A stretch of DNA of 42,124 nucleotides from Elusimicrobiota bacterium (GCA_017525905.1 JAFXSD010000030.1:1-42124); one strand, 5' to 3'. Counted from the stretch's first letter, positions 27,691 to 36,642 are shown. Notes: generated by a model from the letters alone, not told the origin. Numbers and translations are program-made.

Positions 27691-28722
27691 TTATTGTAAT
27701 GCCTCTTTTAAGAAATTTAAACTTTTCTCTCGTTCCAGTTGAAGATTTTTAAAGTTTTTCATGAACGGAGATATTCTGTAATCTTTTTCATAGTTCGGGG
27801 CAAATACATCTTTCTCAAACAACATTGAAAATACTGTTGCATGAAAAGAACCGCTGACAACAAGTTTGGCATTTTTTATTAAATTTAAAAAATCTAAAGG
27901 TCCTGTTTCAAAATGTTTAATGTATTTGTCGGAATACAATAATTTATAATATAATTTACCGTCGACAAAATATGAAACTACTATGGGTATATTTAATTTT
28001 CTTGAATGTTGTTCGGCTACATCAATAACATCTTTTTTATAAGTAAACGAATACAAAAATATGTAATCCTGTTTTACTAACGGTTCTTCTTTTATATATT
28101 CAAACCATTCTTCTTTAGTTAAAAGTAAAGTCGGATCAAGTGCAACAAAAATTTCTTTTCCGAGTTTTTGTGCAATATAATGAAAATTTTGTTTTTCTCT
28201 TACACTTATGTAATCAAACTGTTTTATTAATTCTAAAAAATCTAAAAATTTAATGTAATTAGACTTTCTCGGACCAAAACTCGGTGCATAAGCTATTTTC
28301 TTGCTGTTTCTTACAAAAGGCAGTAAATAAGCCAAATCGAAATCCGGACATCTTATGTTCCAAACCTGATCGCTTCCGACTATATATGAATCAAAATTTA
28401 ACTCTTTTTCTTTTAATTGTTCCAATCGGGAATACTCTTCCGTACAGTCCAAGTAATTTTTTAAAAATGATTCAAATTTATCATACTGAATTTTTAATTC
28501 TTTTTTGTATGGTGAAAGGAGCATTTTTTTGATAAACAATTTTAAAGAATTTGCTTTTCTGTCAAATAAACAGGAATACATTTTCTTTTGTCTTTCTGTT
28601 CTTAAATTGATTATTTTAGGTTCATGCCCTAATTTTTTTAGTGTTTGTTGCAAAGCAAATGCTTGCAACATGGAACCGTAATTATGTGAGGCATGAAATG
28701 TTAATATTCCTGTCTTTTTCAT
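27691..28722 (-). CDS. Polysaccharide pyruvyl transferase family protein
   Basis: The gene encodes 343 residues. The family adds ketal pyruvate from phosphoenolpyruvate to sugars of exopolysaccharides and wall glycans. Visible motifs: ILTFHASHNYGSMLQAFALQ at the N-terminus, VGSDQVWN, and SGSFHATVFSMLFEKDVF near the C-terminus with the conserved His. The short spacing and TGATATACT extended -10 upstream suit a divergent promoter shared with the GT2 gene at 28866. It opens the surface-glycan locus and would give the glycan negative charge. Which sugar is modified is unknown. Confidence 0.88.
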   Translation of the reverse strand: MKKTGILTFHASHNYGSMLQAFALQQTLKKLGHEPKIINLRTERQKKMYSCLFDRKANSLKLFIKKMLLSPYKKELKIQYDKFESFLKNYLDCTEEYSRLEQLKEKELNFDSYIVGSDQVWNIRCPDFDLAYLLPFVRNSKKIAYAPSFGPRKSNYIKFLDFLELIKQFDYISVREKQNFHYIAQKLGKEIFVALDPTLLLTKEEWFEYIKEEPLVKQDYIFLYSFTYKKDVIDVAEQHSRKLNIPIVVSYFVDGKLYYKLLYSDKYIKHFETGPLDFLNLIKNAKLVVSGSFHATVFSMLFEKDVFAPNYEKDYRISPFMKNFKNLQLEREKSLNFLKEALQ

Positions 28723-28827
28723 ATAATTTATCTTCTGTATTAATTAAAAATTTACAACACTTTTTAGTATATCATAATGTTTCTGAAAAGTGAATATATT
28801 TTAATTAAATAATTTGCATATATTTTG

Positions 28828-28833
28828 TATAAT
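28828..28833 (+). promoter_or_regulatory. -10 box of the first glycosyltransferase gene
   Basis: TATAAT 32 bases before the ATG at 28866, with a possible TTAAAT -35 box 17 bases upstream. The 143-base intergenic stretch also holds the divergent promoter of the pyruvyl transferase gene. Confidence 0.45.
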
Positions 28834-28865
28834 GATTCATAAAATACCATAGAGAATATATTAAA

Positions 28866-29867
28866 ATGAGTAATAATTTAAAAGTATCCGTAATTATACC
28901 TGTATATAATGTGGAACAATATTTAAATCAATGTTTGGACAGTGTAATAAACCAAACATTGAAAGATATTGAAATAATCTGTGTTGATGACGGTTCCACG
29001 GATAACAGCTTCAAAATGCTTGAAGAATATGCACAAAAAGATAACAGAATAAAAGTTATACATCAGAAAAATAAGGGTGCCGCCGCTGCAAGAAATGAAG
29101 GGTTATATATTGCTCAAGGTAAATATTTATCTTTTTTAGATTCGGATGATTTTTTTGAAATAGATATGCTTGAACAAATGTATAATTGTGCGGAAAAATA
29201 TAATACAGATATAGTTGTGTGTAAATCTAAAGTAATTAGTAACGGTATTATAAAAGATAATACCAATATAAAAGATTTTTTGTTGCCCAAAAAAGAAGTA
29301 TTTTCTTCAATGGATATTCCAAATTATATTTTCCAATTTCATACCGGTTGGTGTTGGGATAAATTATATAAGACTTCTTTTATAAAAGAGTTGGGTATTT
29401 CTTTCCAAAATATTAAAAAACATAATGATTCCTTTTTCTCTTACATATCAATGATTGAGGCTAAGAGAATATATGTTTTGAACAAAAGACTTGTATATTA
29501 CAGAAAGAACAGAAAAAATTCCATTTCAAAGAATATAATTAACAGAGATGAGTATGCTTTTTTGTGCAGAGAAGTTTTAAAAGAAATAAAAACATATTTA
29601 ATTAAAAATAAAATTTTTGAGATATTCGAACAAAGTTATATTAATTATTGTATGCACAACACTGTCAACTATTTTGAAGAATTATCATTTAAAATACAAA
29701 TTAATTTCCTAAATATTTTTGAGATTGGGAATTATAAAATGAATTATTTTTATTTAAGAAAATATAAGTTGGTGTATTTTTTAACTAAATATAAAATATT
29801 AATTCCGGTATATAACTTGTATTTTAGAATGAAAAATATTTTAAAAATAATATTAAGAAGAGTATGA
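28866..29867 (+). CDS. GT2-family glycosyltransferase
   Basis: The gene encodes 333 residues. The N-terminal GT-A fold is clear: VSVIIPVYNVEQYLNQCLDSV, NQTLKDIEIICVDDGSTDNS for nucleotide binding, and SFLDSDDFFE as the DXD-like metal site. The usual ED base motif is replaced by HNDSFFS. The C-terminal third is basic and aromatic, perhaps a membrane-associated part. It should transfer a sugar from a nucleotide donor to a glycan or lipid-linked acceptor in the cytoplasm. Specificity cannot be read. It is related to the GT2 proteins at 30948, 34274 and 35491. Confidence 0.9.
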   Translation: MSNNLKVSVIIPVYNVEQYLNQCLDSVINQTLKDIEIICVDDGSTDNSFKMLEEYAQKDNRIKVIHQKNKGAAAARNEGLYIAQGKYLSFLDSDDFFEIDMLEQMYNCAEKYNTDIVVCKSKVISNGIIKDNTNIKDFLLPKKEVFSSMDIPNYIFQFHTGWCWDKLYKTSFIKELGISFQNIKKHNDSFFSYISMIEAKRIYVLNKRLVYYRKNRKNSISKNIINRDEYAFLCREVLKEIKTYLIKNKIFEIFEQSYINYCMHNTVNYFEELSFKIQINFLNIFEIGNYKMNYFYLRKYKLVYFLTKYKILIPVYNLYFRMKNILKIILRRV

Positions 29868-29907
29868 AATCAAATAGATTTTCTTTGTTAAGTGCTTCAT
29901 CGAGCAC

Positions 29908-29937
29908 TTGAAAAAAATGTCAATAATATGATATAAA
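29908..29937 (+). promoter_or_regulatory. Candidate promoter of tRNA-Lys
   Basis: TTGAAA (29908-29913), 18 bases, TATAAA (29932-29937), 20 bases before the mature tRNA 5' end. A small hairpin (29890-29909, stem AAGTGCT/AGCACTT) lies just upstream and overlaps the -35 box. Confidence 0.45.
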
Positions 29938-29957
29938 TTGTGTTTGTGATAACAAAT

Positions 29958-30030
29958 GCGTCATTAGCTCAATTGGTAGAGCAAACGGCTCTTAACCGTT
30001 AGGTTATAGGTTCGATTCCTATATGACGCA
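29958..30030 (+). tRNA. tRNA-Lys (anticodon CUU)
   Basis: A full 73-base cloverleaf can be drawn: acceptor GCGTCAT/ATGACGC, D stem GCTC/GAGC, anticodon stem AACGG/CCGTT with loop CTCTTAA (anticodon CTT at 29991-29993), variable AGGTT, T stem ATAGG/CCTAT with loop TTCGATT, and discriminator A. CCA is not encoded. The gene reads AAG lysine codons. It sits alone between two glycosyltransferase genes. A T-rich run follows. Confidence 0.95.
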
Positions 30031-30124
30031 TTTTTATTTTTGTCATCCCGGTCGGTATAATTTTATCAAGCATTGAAAATTGTGTGTAACTGGTTAAAGA
30101 ACAGATATTTTTTAGGAGTCGAGA

Positions 30125-30871
30125 TTGGATATAGTTTATGTTTGTGATAATAACTACTTGCCTTATCTGAAAAGTTCCGTTTATTCGGTTCAAAAATATA
30201 ATAAAAATGTTAATTTTATTATAATTTCAAATGAGAAATTAAAATTAAAGTTTAAATATGATATTAATTTTAAAAATATTACATTTAATCCGGATTCATC
30301 TCTGTTTAAATTTAAACAAAATGACAGAATGAGAGAAGCTACTTATTATAAGTTATTTATTCCCGAATTGCTTAAAGATTACGATAAAATATTATTTTTG
30401 GATTGTGATGTTTTGTGCCAAAAATCTTTAAATTCTTTATGGGAAATGAATTGCGAATATATGGGTGTTGCGGAAAGTCACAGCTATGGTGAAAAACAGG
30501 CCCGGGAATTAGGACTTAAAAAGTATGCATCGGCAGGTGTTCTGTTGATGAATTTAAAAAAATTAAGAGAAATAAACTTTACGACCGGATGCTTGGATTT
30601 ATTAGCTGAGTTACCTAATGTACCGCAACACGATGAAACATTGATTAATTTGTTCCTTAAAGATAAATTAACTTTTATAGATCAAAAATACAATTATAGT
30701 CATAACAGAATTTATAGAAATCCAATACCGGAAAGAGATGCTTATATTTTGCATTTTATCGGTCCCAGCAAAGAAGATATGTTAGCTAAAGGCAGACCGG
30801 TAAGAACTATCTTTTTGATTATAAAGAAAATACTTCGTCGTATAAAGAATTTTATTTTGCGAAGCAGATAG
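30125..30871 (+). CDS. GT8-family glycosyltransferase
   Basis: The gene encodes 248 residues starting at TTG (30125), supported by AGGAG at 30114-30118 and by the family's usual N-terminus MDIVYVCDNNYLPYL. GT8 motifs: YYKLFIPELL, the metal-binding DXD in ILFLDCDVLC, SAGVLLMNLKKLR, QHDETLINLFL, and a C-terminal HFIGPSK with His. These retaining enzymes (LPS glucosyl/galactosyltransferase type) extend surface glycans. It is shorter than LPS GT8 proteins of about 330 residues, as only a short basic tail follows the catalytic domain. Confidence 0.88.
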   Translation: MDIVYVCDNNYLPYLKSSVYSVQKYNKNVNFIIISNEKLKLKFKYDINFKNITFNPDSSLFKFKQNDRMREATYYKLFIPELLKDYDKILFLDCDVLCQKSLNSLWEMNCEYMGVAESHSYGEKQARELGLKKYASAGVLLMNLKKLREINFTTGCLDLLAELPNVPQHDETLINLFLKDKLTFIDQKYNYSHNRIYRNPIPERDAYILHFIGPSKEDMLAKGRPVRTIFLIIKKILRRIKNFILRSR

Positions 30872-30947
30872 TGTTGCTTTTTATGGAATAAGTAAACAGA
30901 CATAAATTTGTCGTCTTTAATAATAAAAAAATAATAGAAAATCTATT

Positions 30948-32018
30948 GTGAAAAACTCAAATTTACAAAACTTTTCATTAAAAATATCCGTAATCATACC
31001 TGTATATAATGTTGCCCCTTATCTCAAAAGATGTATGGATAGTGTAATAAAACAAACACTAAAAGAAATTGAAATAATTTGTATAGATGATTGTTCAACG
31101 GACGATTCCTTAAAAATAATTGAAGAATATGCAAAAAGAGATGAAAGAATAAAAATAATTTCTCTCAAACAAAATTCAGGAGTTTCTGTTGCACGAAATA
31201 AGGGATTGGATATTGCCTGCGGACAATATTACAGTTTTATTGATCCCGATGACGAGATAAGTTTAAATTTCTATGAAAGGTTATATTCGGTTGCGGAAAC
31301 GGAAAAAGCCGATATCGTTAAATGCAGAAGGGAAAAAATAAACACAGACGGCAAAATAGAATACGGTTATTTAAATAATCAAATAAAAAAAAGAGGGAAA
31401 TATTGTTTCACTCATGAATGGGTTACGGCAATATATAAATCTTCTGTTATAAAAGAAAACGAAATAAGGTTTAATGAAAATTTAATAGCCGGAGAAGATC
31501 TTGTTTTTTTATCTCAATTAGTTAACAAATGTAAAAAATTATGTTTGGTTGATGATGCTGAATACATTTATCACAGGAGAGAAAGAAGTCTTTTCGGTAA
31601 TCAACTTCCGATAGAAAATATTAAATCGTACTTGAATGCTAAGAAGTTGTTAATAGATATTTTAAATAAAACCGATTTGTACCAAAAAGACAGAGATTTA
31701 TATTTTTGTATATTCGGAAGTCGGGTTAGTGATATTTATAATACGGTTTTATTTCGAAACTCATCATATGAAACAAAAAAACTTTGTTCTCAATATTTGA
31801 TTGAACTGTTTTTTGACAATAAAAATCCAAAACTTTTTTCAGAATATTTTCTTGCGAAGGAATTGTTGCCTTTTATTGAAAGAAAGGACGTTGAGGGATT
31901 GACAGCCCTTTTAAGCAGTTACAGTCATCCCGGACAGATAAAAATAAAAAAAACTTTCACATATATGATTTTAAGAATATTATGTATAGTAAAAAGAAAA
32001 TTAAGTTCCGTTTTCTAA
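30948..32018 (+). CDS. GT2-family glycosyltransferase
   Basis: The gene encodes 356 residues from GTG at 30948; the ribosome site is poor. GT-A motifs: ISVIIPVYNVAPYLKRCMDSV, IICIDDCSTDDS, YSFIDPDDEIS as the metal site (Pro in place of Ser), and AGEDLVFLSQ as the catalytic-base ED motif. The C-terminal 120 residues are helical and basic. It is homologous to but clearly diverged from the other GT2 genes here. It ends 29 bases from the convergent licD-like gene with no clear terminator between. Confidence 0.88.
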   Translation: MKNSNLQNFSLKISVIIPVYNVAPYLKRCMDSVIKQTLKEIEIICIDDCSTDDSLKIIEEYAKRDERIKIISLKQNSGVSVARNKGLDIACGQYYSFIDPDDEISLNFYERLYSVAETEKADIVKCRREKINTDGKIEYGYLNNQIKKRGKYCFTHEWVTAIYKSSVIKENEIRFNENLIAGEDLVFLSQLVNKCKKLCLVDDAEYIYHRRERSLFGNQLPIENIKSYLNAKKLLIDILNKTDLYQKDRDLYFCIFGSRVSDIYNTVLFRNSSYETKKLCSQYLIELFFDNKNPKLFSEYFLAKELLPFIERKDVEGLTALLSSYSHPGQIKIKKTFTYMILRILCIVKRKLSSVF

Positions 32019-32047
32019 TTACTGTTATATTGTTTCAAGATTGTAGA

Positions 32048-32884
32048 TTATTTTTGGTCTGAATCAATCCAATAAACTTCGTCCATATTATGTCCCACCC
32101 TTGCATCCATAGGGGGTAAATCCATATAATTGCCGAAATATTCCGTTAAAATTTTGTCATATTCTTTTGGAGCATAAAACTTGTTTCCTTCAAAATCAAG
32201 CAGAAGTCGTTCTTTAAAATAACTGCTTTGATATATATTAGCTTTAAAATTTGCTGCCCATCCTACATACTTTGTCATATCCTGTTGCATATATTTTTTA
32301 GAGATTTTGTCTATTTTTTTCATTAAATATTCCACTGAAACAGGACGAAGGAAAAATTTAATTATGTTATGAAATATGTTTTTAATTCTTTGTGAAGAAT
32401 TTGTGTTTGTATTGAATTTAAATATTTTTTGATTAGCTAGCCATCTGAAAGTTTTTGCTTTTCTGTTTAAAGAAAGAGCTTTTTTATAGTCATCCGACAT
32501 ATTATCTAAAGGAAATATATCCAACCAAATTGATACATCACACTTAATATCAAAAATATTATCTCTGTTAATTATCGTGTTTTTATTTACTAATCTGACA
32601 AGCGGCATATAAAAATTAGGATTATTATATATCGTAAGAATTTCAATATTTTTATTTGTGTTTTTTTTATTAAAAATTTCTACTAGTTTTTCCAAATCTT
32701 TTCGCGGCATATGAACATCAATATCATCGTCCCACGGTATAAATCCTTTATGTCGAACTGCGCCAAGCAATGTGCCGTAAGCCAAATAATAAGTTAAATT
32801 ATTTTCTTCACAAAATTTATGAAAATATTTCAATATATCTAATTCTATTTGCCTGATTTCATGTATTGTTAATTTTCTTTTCAT
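32048..32884 (-). CDS. LicD-family phosphotransferase
   Basis: The gene encodes 278 residues. The LicD/fukutin signature is clear: EIRQIELDILKYFHKFCEENN, AYGTLLGAVRHKGFIPWDDDIDV with the metal-binding DDD, then MPRKDLEKL. Bacterial LicD moves phosphocholine from CDP-choline onto wall or capsule sugars; eukaryotic relatives move ribitol phosphate from CDP-ribitol. The gene immediately upstream encodes a cytidylyltransferase fused to a sugar dehydrogenase-like domain. The donor here is therefore plausibly a CDP-polyol made by that fusion; no choline kinase or transporter gene is in the window. Ribosome site AAGGAA before ATG. Confidence 0.88.
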   Translation of the reverse strand: MKRKLTIHEIRQIELDILKYFHKFCEENNLTYYLAYGTLLGAVRHKGFIPWDDDIDVHMPRKDLEKLVEIFNKKNTNKNIEILTIYNNPNFYMPLVRLVNKNTIINRDNIFDIKCDVSIWLDIFPLDNMSDDYKKALSLNRKAKTFRWLANQKIFKFNTNTNSSQRIKNIFHNIIKFFLRPVSVEYLMKKIDKISKKYMQQDMTKYVGWAANFKANIYQSSYFKERLLLDFEGNKFYAPKEYDKILTEYFGNYMDLPPMDARVGHNMDEVYWIDSDQK

Positions 32885-32915
32885 TTCATTCCTTTTGTTT
32901 TGTGTAAGTCAATTT

Positions 32916-34277
32916 TTATATAACATGTATATTCTTTTTGAGTGATTTCCTGTTCATAAATTTTTCAATAATATCACTTATAAATAAAGATTCATCGTTT
33001 GTTAATTTGTATGTTTTAGTTCCTTTGTTTATTGCATTAATAAAATCTGCAATTTCGTATCTTAAACCGTCTCCGTCAAATCTGTAAAAAACTTTTTGCG
33101 TTTTATTTAAATCTTCAAAACGAATTTCGAAATAATTTGTCTTCCACCAGGGAGCGGGAACAATGATATATCCTTGTGTTCCGGAAATGATACAATCTCC
33201 TTCTTTTTTTATTCCTATTCCGACTGTTGCTGTTGCAAAAGCATTTTCATATTGCAGAAAAACTTTTGTCATTATATCTACATTTTTTTCATCATCAATT
33301 GATGTAACATAAGATATGTTTTTGGGATTTGTACCTAACAACTTTGTAATTACCAATAACGGATAACTTCCTAATTCCGTTAAACTTCCGCCGCCTAAAG
33401 AAACATCAAATTCTCTTGAATTTTTATTCTCTATTAATTTAGTGAATGTTGCGTCAATGTCTTTAATTTTTCCGATTATTCCGCTTTGTGCCATACTGAT
33501 TAATCTGTCAAAACATGGAGCGTAAGCCGTTTTAATGGCTTCGTAAAGTATAAGTTTTTTTTCACTTGCAATCTTAAATAATTCCGCTGTTTCTTTTTGG
33601 GATAAAGTAATCGGTTTTTCACATAAAACATGTTTGCCGGCAAGTAATGCTTTTTTACAAAAAGCAAAATGTAAAGAATGAGGCAATGCAACATAAACCA
33701 CATCTACATTTTTTAAAAACTCATCATAATCCGTATAATATTTATTTAATTCCAAACTTTTACAGAATTCTTCCAAATGTTGTATGTTCCTGCCGTACAC
33801 ACACGAAACATCCACACCGCTGACATATTTTGATTCTTTTATAAAGCGTTTTGCAATTTTTCCGTTTCCGACAACACCCATTTTTATAATAGGATTAGCT
33901 TTTTTTCTTAATAAAGTTGAAGATATATCTTTCGTTCTTTCCAAATATACAACTTCACAAAATTGTTTTAAGTAATCAAATTCGCCAACCCAATCGGAAC
34001 CTATAGCAAAAGTATCAACGTTATACTTTTTTATATCACTAACTTTTTGTCCTTCAAATTCTTCTACAATAACTAAATCCGCTAAACCCGTAGATTTTAC
34101 ATTATCAATCCTTTTTTGAAGAGATTGTGAAACATTTAATTTTCCTCTGCTGATATCATAAGTTTCACTTGTAACCCCAACTATTAAATAGTCGCCGAGT
34201 TTTTTTGCTCTCTTTAACAAATTTATATGTCCGTAATGTAATAAATCAAATGTTCCGTAAGTTATTACTCTTTTCAT
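32916..34277 (-). CDS. Fusion of a glycerol-3-phosphate-type cytidylyltransferase and a Gfo/Idh/MocA oxidoreductase
   Basis: The gene encodes 453 residues. Residues 1 to about 128 form a complete TagD-like nucleotidyltransferase: ITYGTFDLLHYGH (HxGH at 14-17), GRGK-type loop ISRGKLN, SQSLQKRIDNVKST and RTKDISSTLLR. From about 131 a Gfo/Idh/MocA domain begins with the NAD(P) motif MGVVGNGKIAKRF, then YVALPHSLHFAFCKKAL and the family CEKPITLS motif, ending in a beta-sheet domain. The likely joint activity is reduction or oxidation of a sugar phosphate and activation of the product as a CDP-polyol for the LicD transferase encoded 31 bases downstream. Substrates are inferred. The start overlaps the upstream GT2 stop (ATGA). 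Confidence 0.87.
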   Translation of the reverse strand: MKRVITYGTFDLLHYGHINLLKRAKKLGDYLIVGVTSETYDISRGKLNVSQSLQKRIDNVKSTGLADLVIVEEFEGQKVSDIKKYNVDTFAIGSDWVGEFDYLKQFCEVVYLERTKDISSTLLRKKANPIIKMGVVGNGKIAKRFIKESKYVSGVDVSCVYGRNIQHLEEFCKSLELNKYYTDYDEFLKNVDVVYVALPHSLHFAFCKKALLAGKHVLCEKPITLSQKETAELFKIASEKKLILYEAIKTAYAPCFDRLISMAQSGIIGKIKDIDATFTKLIENKNSREFDVSLGGGSLTELGSYPLLVITKLLGTNPKNISYVTSIDDEKNVDIMTKVFLQYENAFATATVGIGIKKEGDCIISGTQGYIIVPAPWWKTNYFEIRFEDLNKTQKVFYRFDGDGLRYEIADFINAINKGTKTYKLTNDESLFISDIIEKFMNRKSLKKNIHVI

Positions 34278-35326
34278 TTTTTACCCTTTTGAATGCGAGA
34301 TGCAACTTTCTTGACCAGCAATCCTACTTTATAAATCGGAAAAATCGTTTCTATAAAATCTATTAACAATTTCTTTTTTCTTTGATACTTTGCTATCTTT
34401 TTGAATTCGTGATAATTGATATAATCTTTTATTTCTTTTATGTCGTAATTTTTATTTAAATCAGCAAAAATCTTATGAACTTCATTGTAAAAATCATTTT
34501 CTATACTTTTATCAAGTTTTATAAATCTTTTAAAAAATACTAATATTGTATTTATATTTGCCATTAATGCACTTTTAACAAACCAAGGATGGATACTGCT
34601 GTATTCTTCCGCCAACTTTAAAACATTATTTTTTTGCTCTAACATGGCTTTCCAAGTTGAAGCTTTTTGAGTAACCGAGCCGTTTCGTGCCCGATAGTAG
34701 TATAGCGGTTTATTCAAAACCGAGATCCTTTTTGCGAAACGAAACAGTTGAACATTAAAAACATTATCTGCATAAAAGATTTTTCCAAATTTAATATTAT
34801 TGGAAAGTAAAAAATTTGTTTTGTATATCTTATACCAACAGAAAGCATTGTTAAGAAATGGAAAGTCTATATCTTTTGTTTCAAAAGGATTTTCTTGAAA
34901 TTTATTATAAAAAGGTCGTATTTTGTTTAGATTAAGTTTTGTTGTATTATTGTTTTCATAATGTTCAAATATTCCAAACATAACAAAATCGGTATTGTCT
35001 TTTACTATTTTGTTATAAGCTGATTCACAAGCATTCAACTCTAACCAATCATCGGAATCAACAAACATTATATATTCAGAAGAAACTTTTGTAAAAGACA
35101 GATTTCTAAGATTTCCTGTTCCGATTCTTTCTTTTAAGTCTATTATTTTTATGCGGTTATCTTTTTGTGCATATTCCTCTAATATTGATAACGAATTATC
35201 CGACGAGCCGTCATTCGCACAAATTATTTCAATATCGCGAAAAGTTTGGTTTACAACACTATCAAGACATTGTCTTAAATATTTTTCTACATTGTAGACG
35301 GGGATCATTATGCTTATTTTCGGCAT
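34274..35326 (-). CDS. GT2-family glycosyltransferase, copy 1 of a tandem pair
   Basis: The gene encodes 350 residues from MPKISIMIP at 35326. This start matches the start of copy 2; a TTG seven codons upstream would add a short non-homologous, basic stretch. GT-A motifs: MIPVYNVEKYLRQCLDSV, IICANDGSSDNS, MFVDSDDWLE. It is collinear with the gene at 35491-36552 (constant offset of 1226 bases, no indels) and about 90 percent identical over the shared 340 residues. In copy 1 the catalytic-region motif reads YADNVF where copy 2 has YEDNLF (Ala186 for Glu), while Asp187 is kept. The C-terminal 20 residues differ entirely. It overlaps the fusion gene downstream by four bases. Confidence 0.88.
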   Translation of the reverse strand: MPKISIMIPVYNVEKYLRQCLDSVVNQTFRDIEIICANDGSSDNSLSILEEYAQKDNRIKIIDLKERIGTGNLRNLSFTKVSSEYIMFVDSDDWLELNACESAYNKIVKDNTDFVMFGIFEHYENNNTTKLNLNKIRPFYNKFQENPFETKDIDFPFLNNAFCWYKIYKTNFLLSNNIKFGKIFYADNVFNVQLFRFAKRISVLNKPLYYYRARNGSVTQKASTWKAMLEQKNNVLKLAEEYSSIHPWFVKSALMANINTILVFFKRFIKLDKSIENDFYNEVHKIFADLNKNYDIKEIKDYINYHEFKKIAKYQRKKKLLIDFIETIFPIYKVGLLVKKVASRIQKGKK

Positions 35327-36552
35327 TTGTTTCTTTTTTCTCCACAAAGACTACACTTTCAGTTTCGTTAAACATTTATTATACAATATTTTTTATTAAA
35401 TAGGGATAAAACAATCAATCTGTTTCAACTTCTTGTTGTAATGTTAGAAATTTATCTAAACTTAAATTTACAACGGCATATTACCCCGGTCTATTTTAAT
35501 GAAGGAAATATAATTTTTTTGCCCAACAAACATATTATAAGATTTTTTTTGACTTTATAAATTGAAAAAATATTTTCCATAAAATCTATTAACAATTTCT
35601 TTTTTCTTTGATACTTTGCTGTCTTTTTGAATTCGTGATAATCGATATAATCTTTTATTTCTTTTATGTCGTAATTTTTATTCAGATCAGCAAAAATCTT
35701 ATGAACTTCATTGTAAAAATCATTTTCTATACTTTTATCAAGTTGTATAAACCTTTTAAAAAATACCAATGTTGAATTTATACTCGCGACTAATGCACTT
35801 TTAACAAACCACGGGTGGATACTGCTGTATTCTTCCGCCAACTTTAAAACATTATTTTTTTGCTCTAACATGGCTTTCCAAGTTGAAGCTTTTTGAGTAA
35901 CCGAGCCGTTTCGTGCCCGATAGTAGTATAGCGGTTTATACAAAACCGAGATCCTTTTTGAAAAAGCAAACAATCCAAAATTAAATAAATTATCTTCATA
36001 CAAAGTTGTTCCGAATTTAATATCATTGGAAAGTAAAAAATTTGTTTTGTATATCTTATACCAACAGAAAGCATTATTAAGAAACGGAAAGTCTATATCT
36101 TTTGTTTCAAAAGGATTTTCTTGAAATTTATTATAAAAAGGTCGTATTTTGTTTAGATTAAGTTTTGTTGTATTATTGTTTTCATAATGTTCAAATATTC
36201 CAAACATAACAAAATCAGTATCGTCTTTTACTATTTTGTTGTAAGCTGATTCACAAGCATTCAACTCCAACCAATCATCGGAATCAACAAACATTATATA
36301 TTCCGAAGTAACTTTCTTAAAAGACAGATTTCTAATATTTCCAAGTCCGATTCTTTCTTTTGGATCTATTATTTTTATTCTGTTGTCTTTTTGTGCATAT
36401 TCCTTTAATATTGATAACGAATTATCCGACGAGCCGTCATTCGCGCAAATTATTTCAATATCATGAAAAGTTTGATTTACAACACTGTCAAGACATTGTC
36501 TTAAATATTTTTCTACATTATAGACGGGGATTATTATGCTTATTTTCGGCAT
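34350..36552 (-). repeat. Tandem duplication of a GT2 gene
   Basis: Bases 34350-35326 and 35576-36552 align without gaps at an offset of 1226. Long runs are identical, for example the codons for residues 92-170. Differences cluster at protein residues 182-205. The ends of the two genes and the 143 bases between them are unrelated. Confidence 0.85.
35491..36552 (-). CDS. GT2-family glycosyltransferase, copy 2 of a tandem pair
   Basis: The gene encodes 353 residues. A good ribosome site (GGAGAAA) lies 9 bases before ATG. Motifs: IIPVYNVEKYLRQCLDSV, IICANDGSSDNS, MFVDSDDWLE (metal site) and an intact YEDNLF (Glu186-Asp187). It differs from copy 1 at about 30 positions, ten of them in residues 182-205, next to the presumed catalytic base and acceptor site. 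This suggests the pair adds similar donor sugars to different acceptors. The C-terminus (KNLIICLLGKKIIFPSLK) is unrelated to copy 1. It stands 90 bases after the gene at 36643 in the same direction. Confidence 0.88.
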   Translation of the reverse strand: MPKISIIIPVYNVEKYLRQCLDSVVNQTFHDIEIICANDGSSDNSLSILKEYAQKDNRIKIIDPKERIGLGNIRNLSFKKVTSEYIMFVDSDDWLELNACESAYNKIVKDDTDFVMFGIFEHYENNNTTKLNLNKIRPFYNKFQENPFETKDIDFPFLNNAFCWYKIYKTNFLLSNDIKFGTTLYEDNLFNFGLFAFSKRISVLYKPLYYYRARNGSVTQKASTWKAMLEQKNNVLKLAEEYSSIHPWFVKSALVASINSTLVFFKRFIQLDKSIENDFYNEVHKIFADLNKNYDIKEIKDYIDYHEFKKTAKYQRKKKLLIDFMENIFSIYKVKKNLIICLLGKKIIFPSLK

Positions 36553-36642
36553 TTACACTTTCTCCATAAAATCGCATTTAGTCAATCCAAATTCAAAACA
36601 TTTTTTACGAATAAAGCTTTTTTCGCGCAAAGAAAAATTTTT

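Noticed and set aside
29890..29909. Hairpin AAGTGCT/AGCACTT as terminator of the GT2 gene
   Set aside because: It is followed by an A run rather than T on the plus strand and overlaps the tRNA -35 box; termination there is not supported.
29958..30030. Integrated element at tRNA-Lys
   Set aside because: No integrase gene and no second copy of the tRNA 3' end were found by eye in the window.
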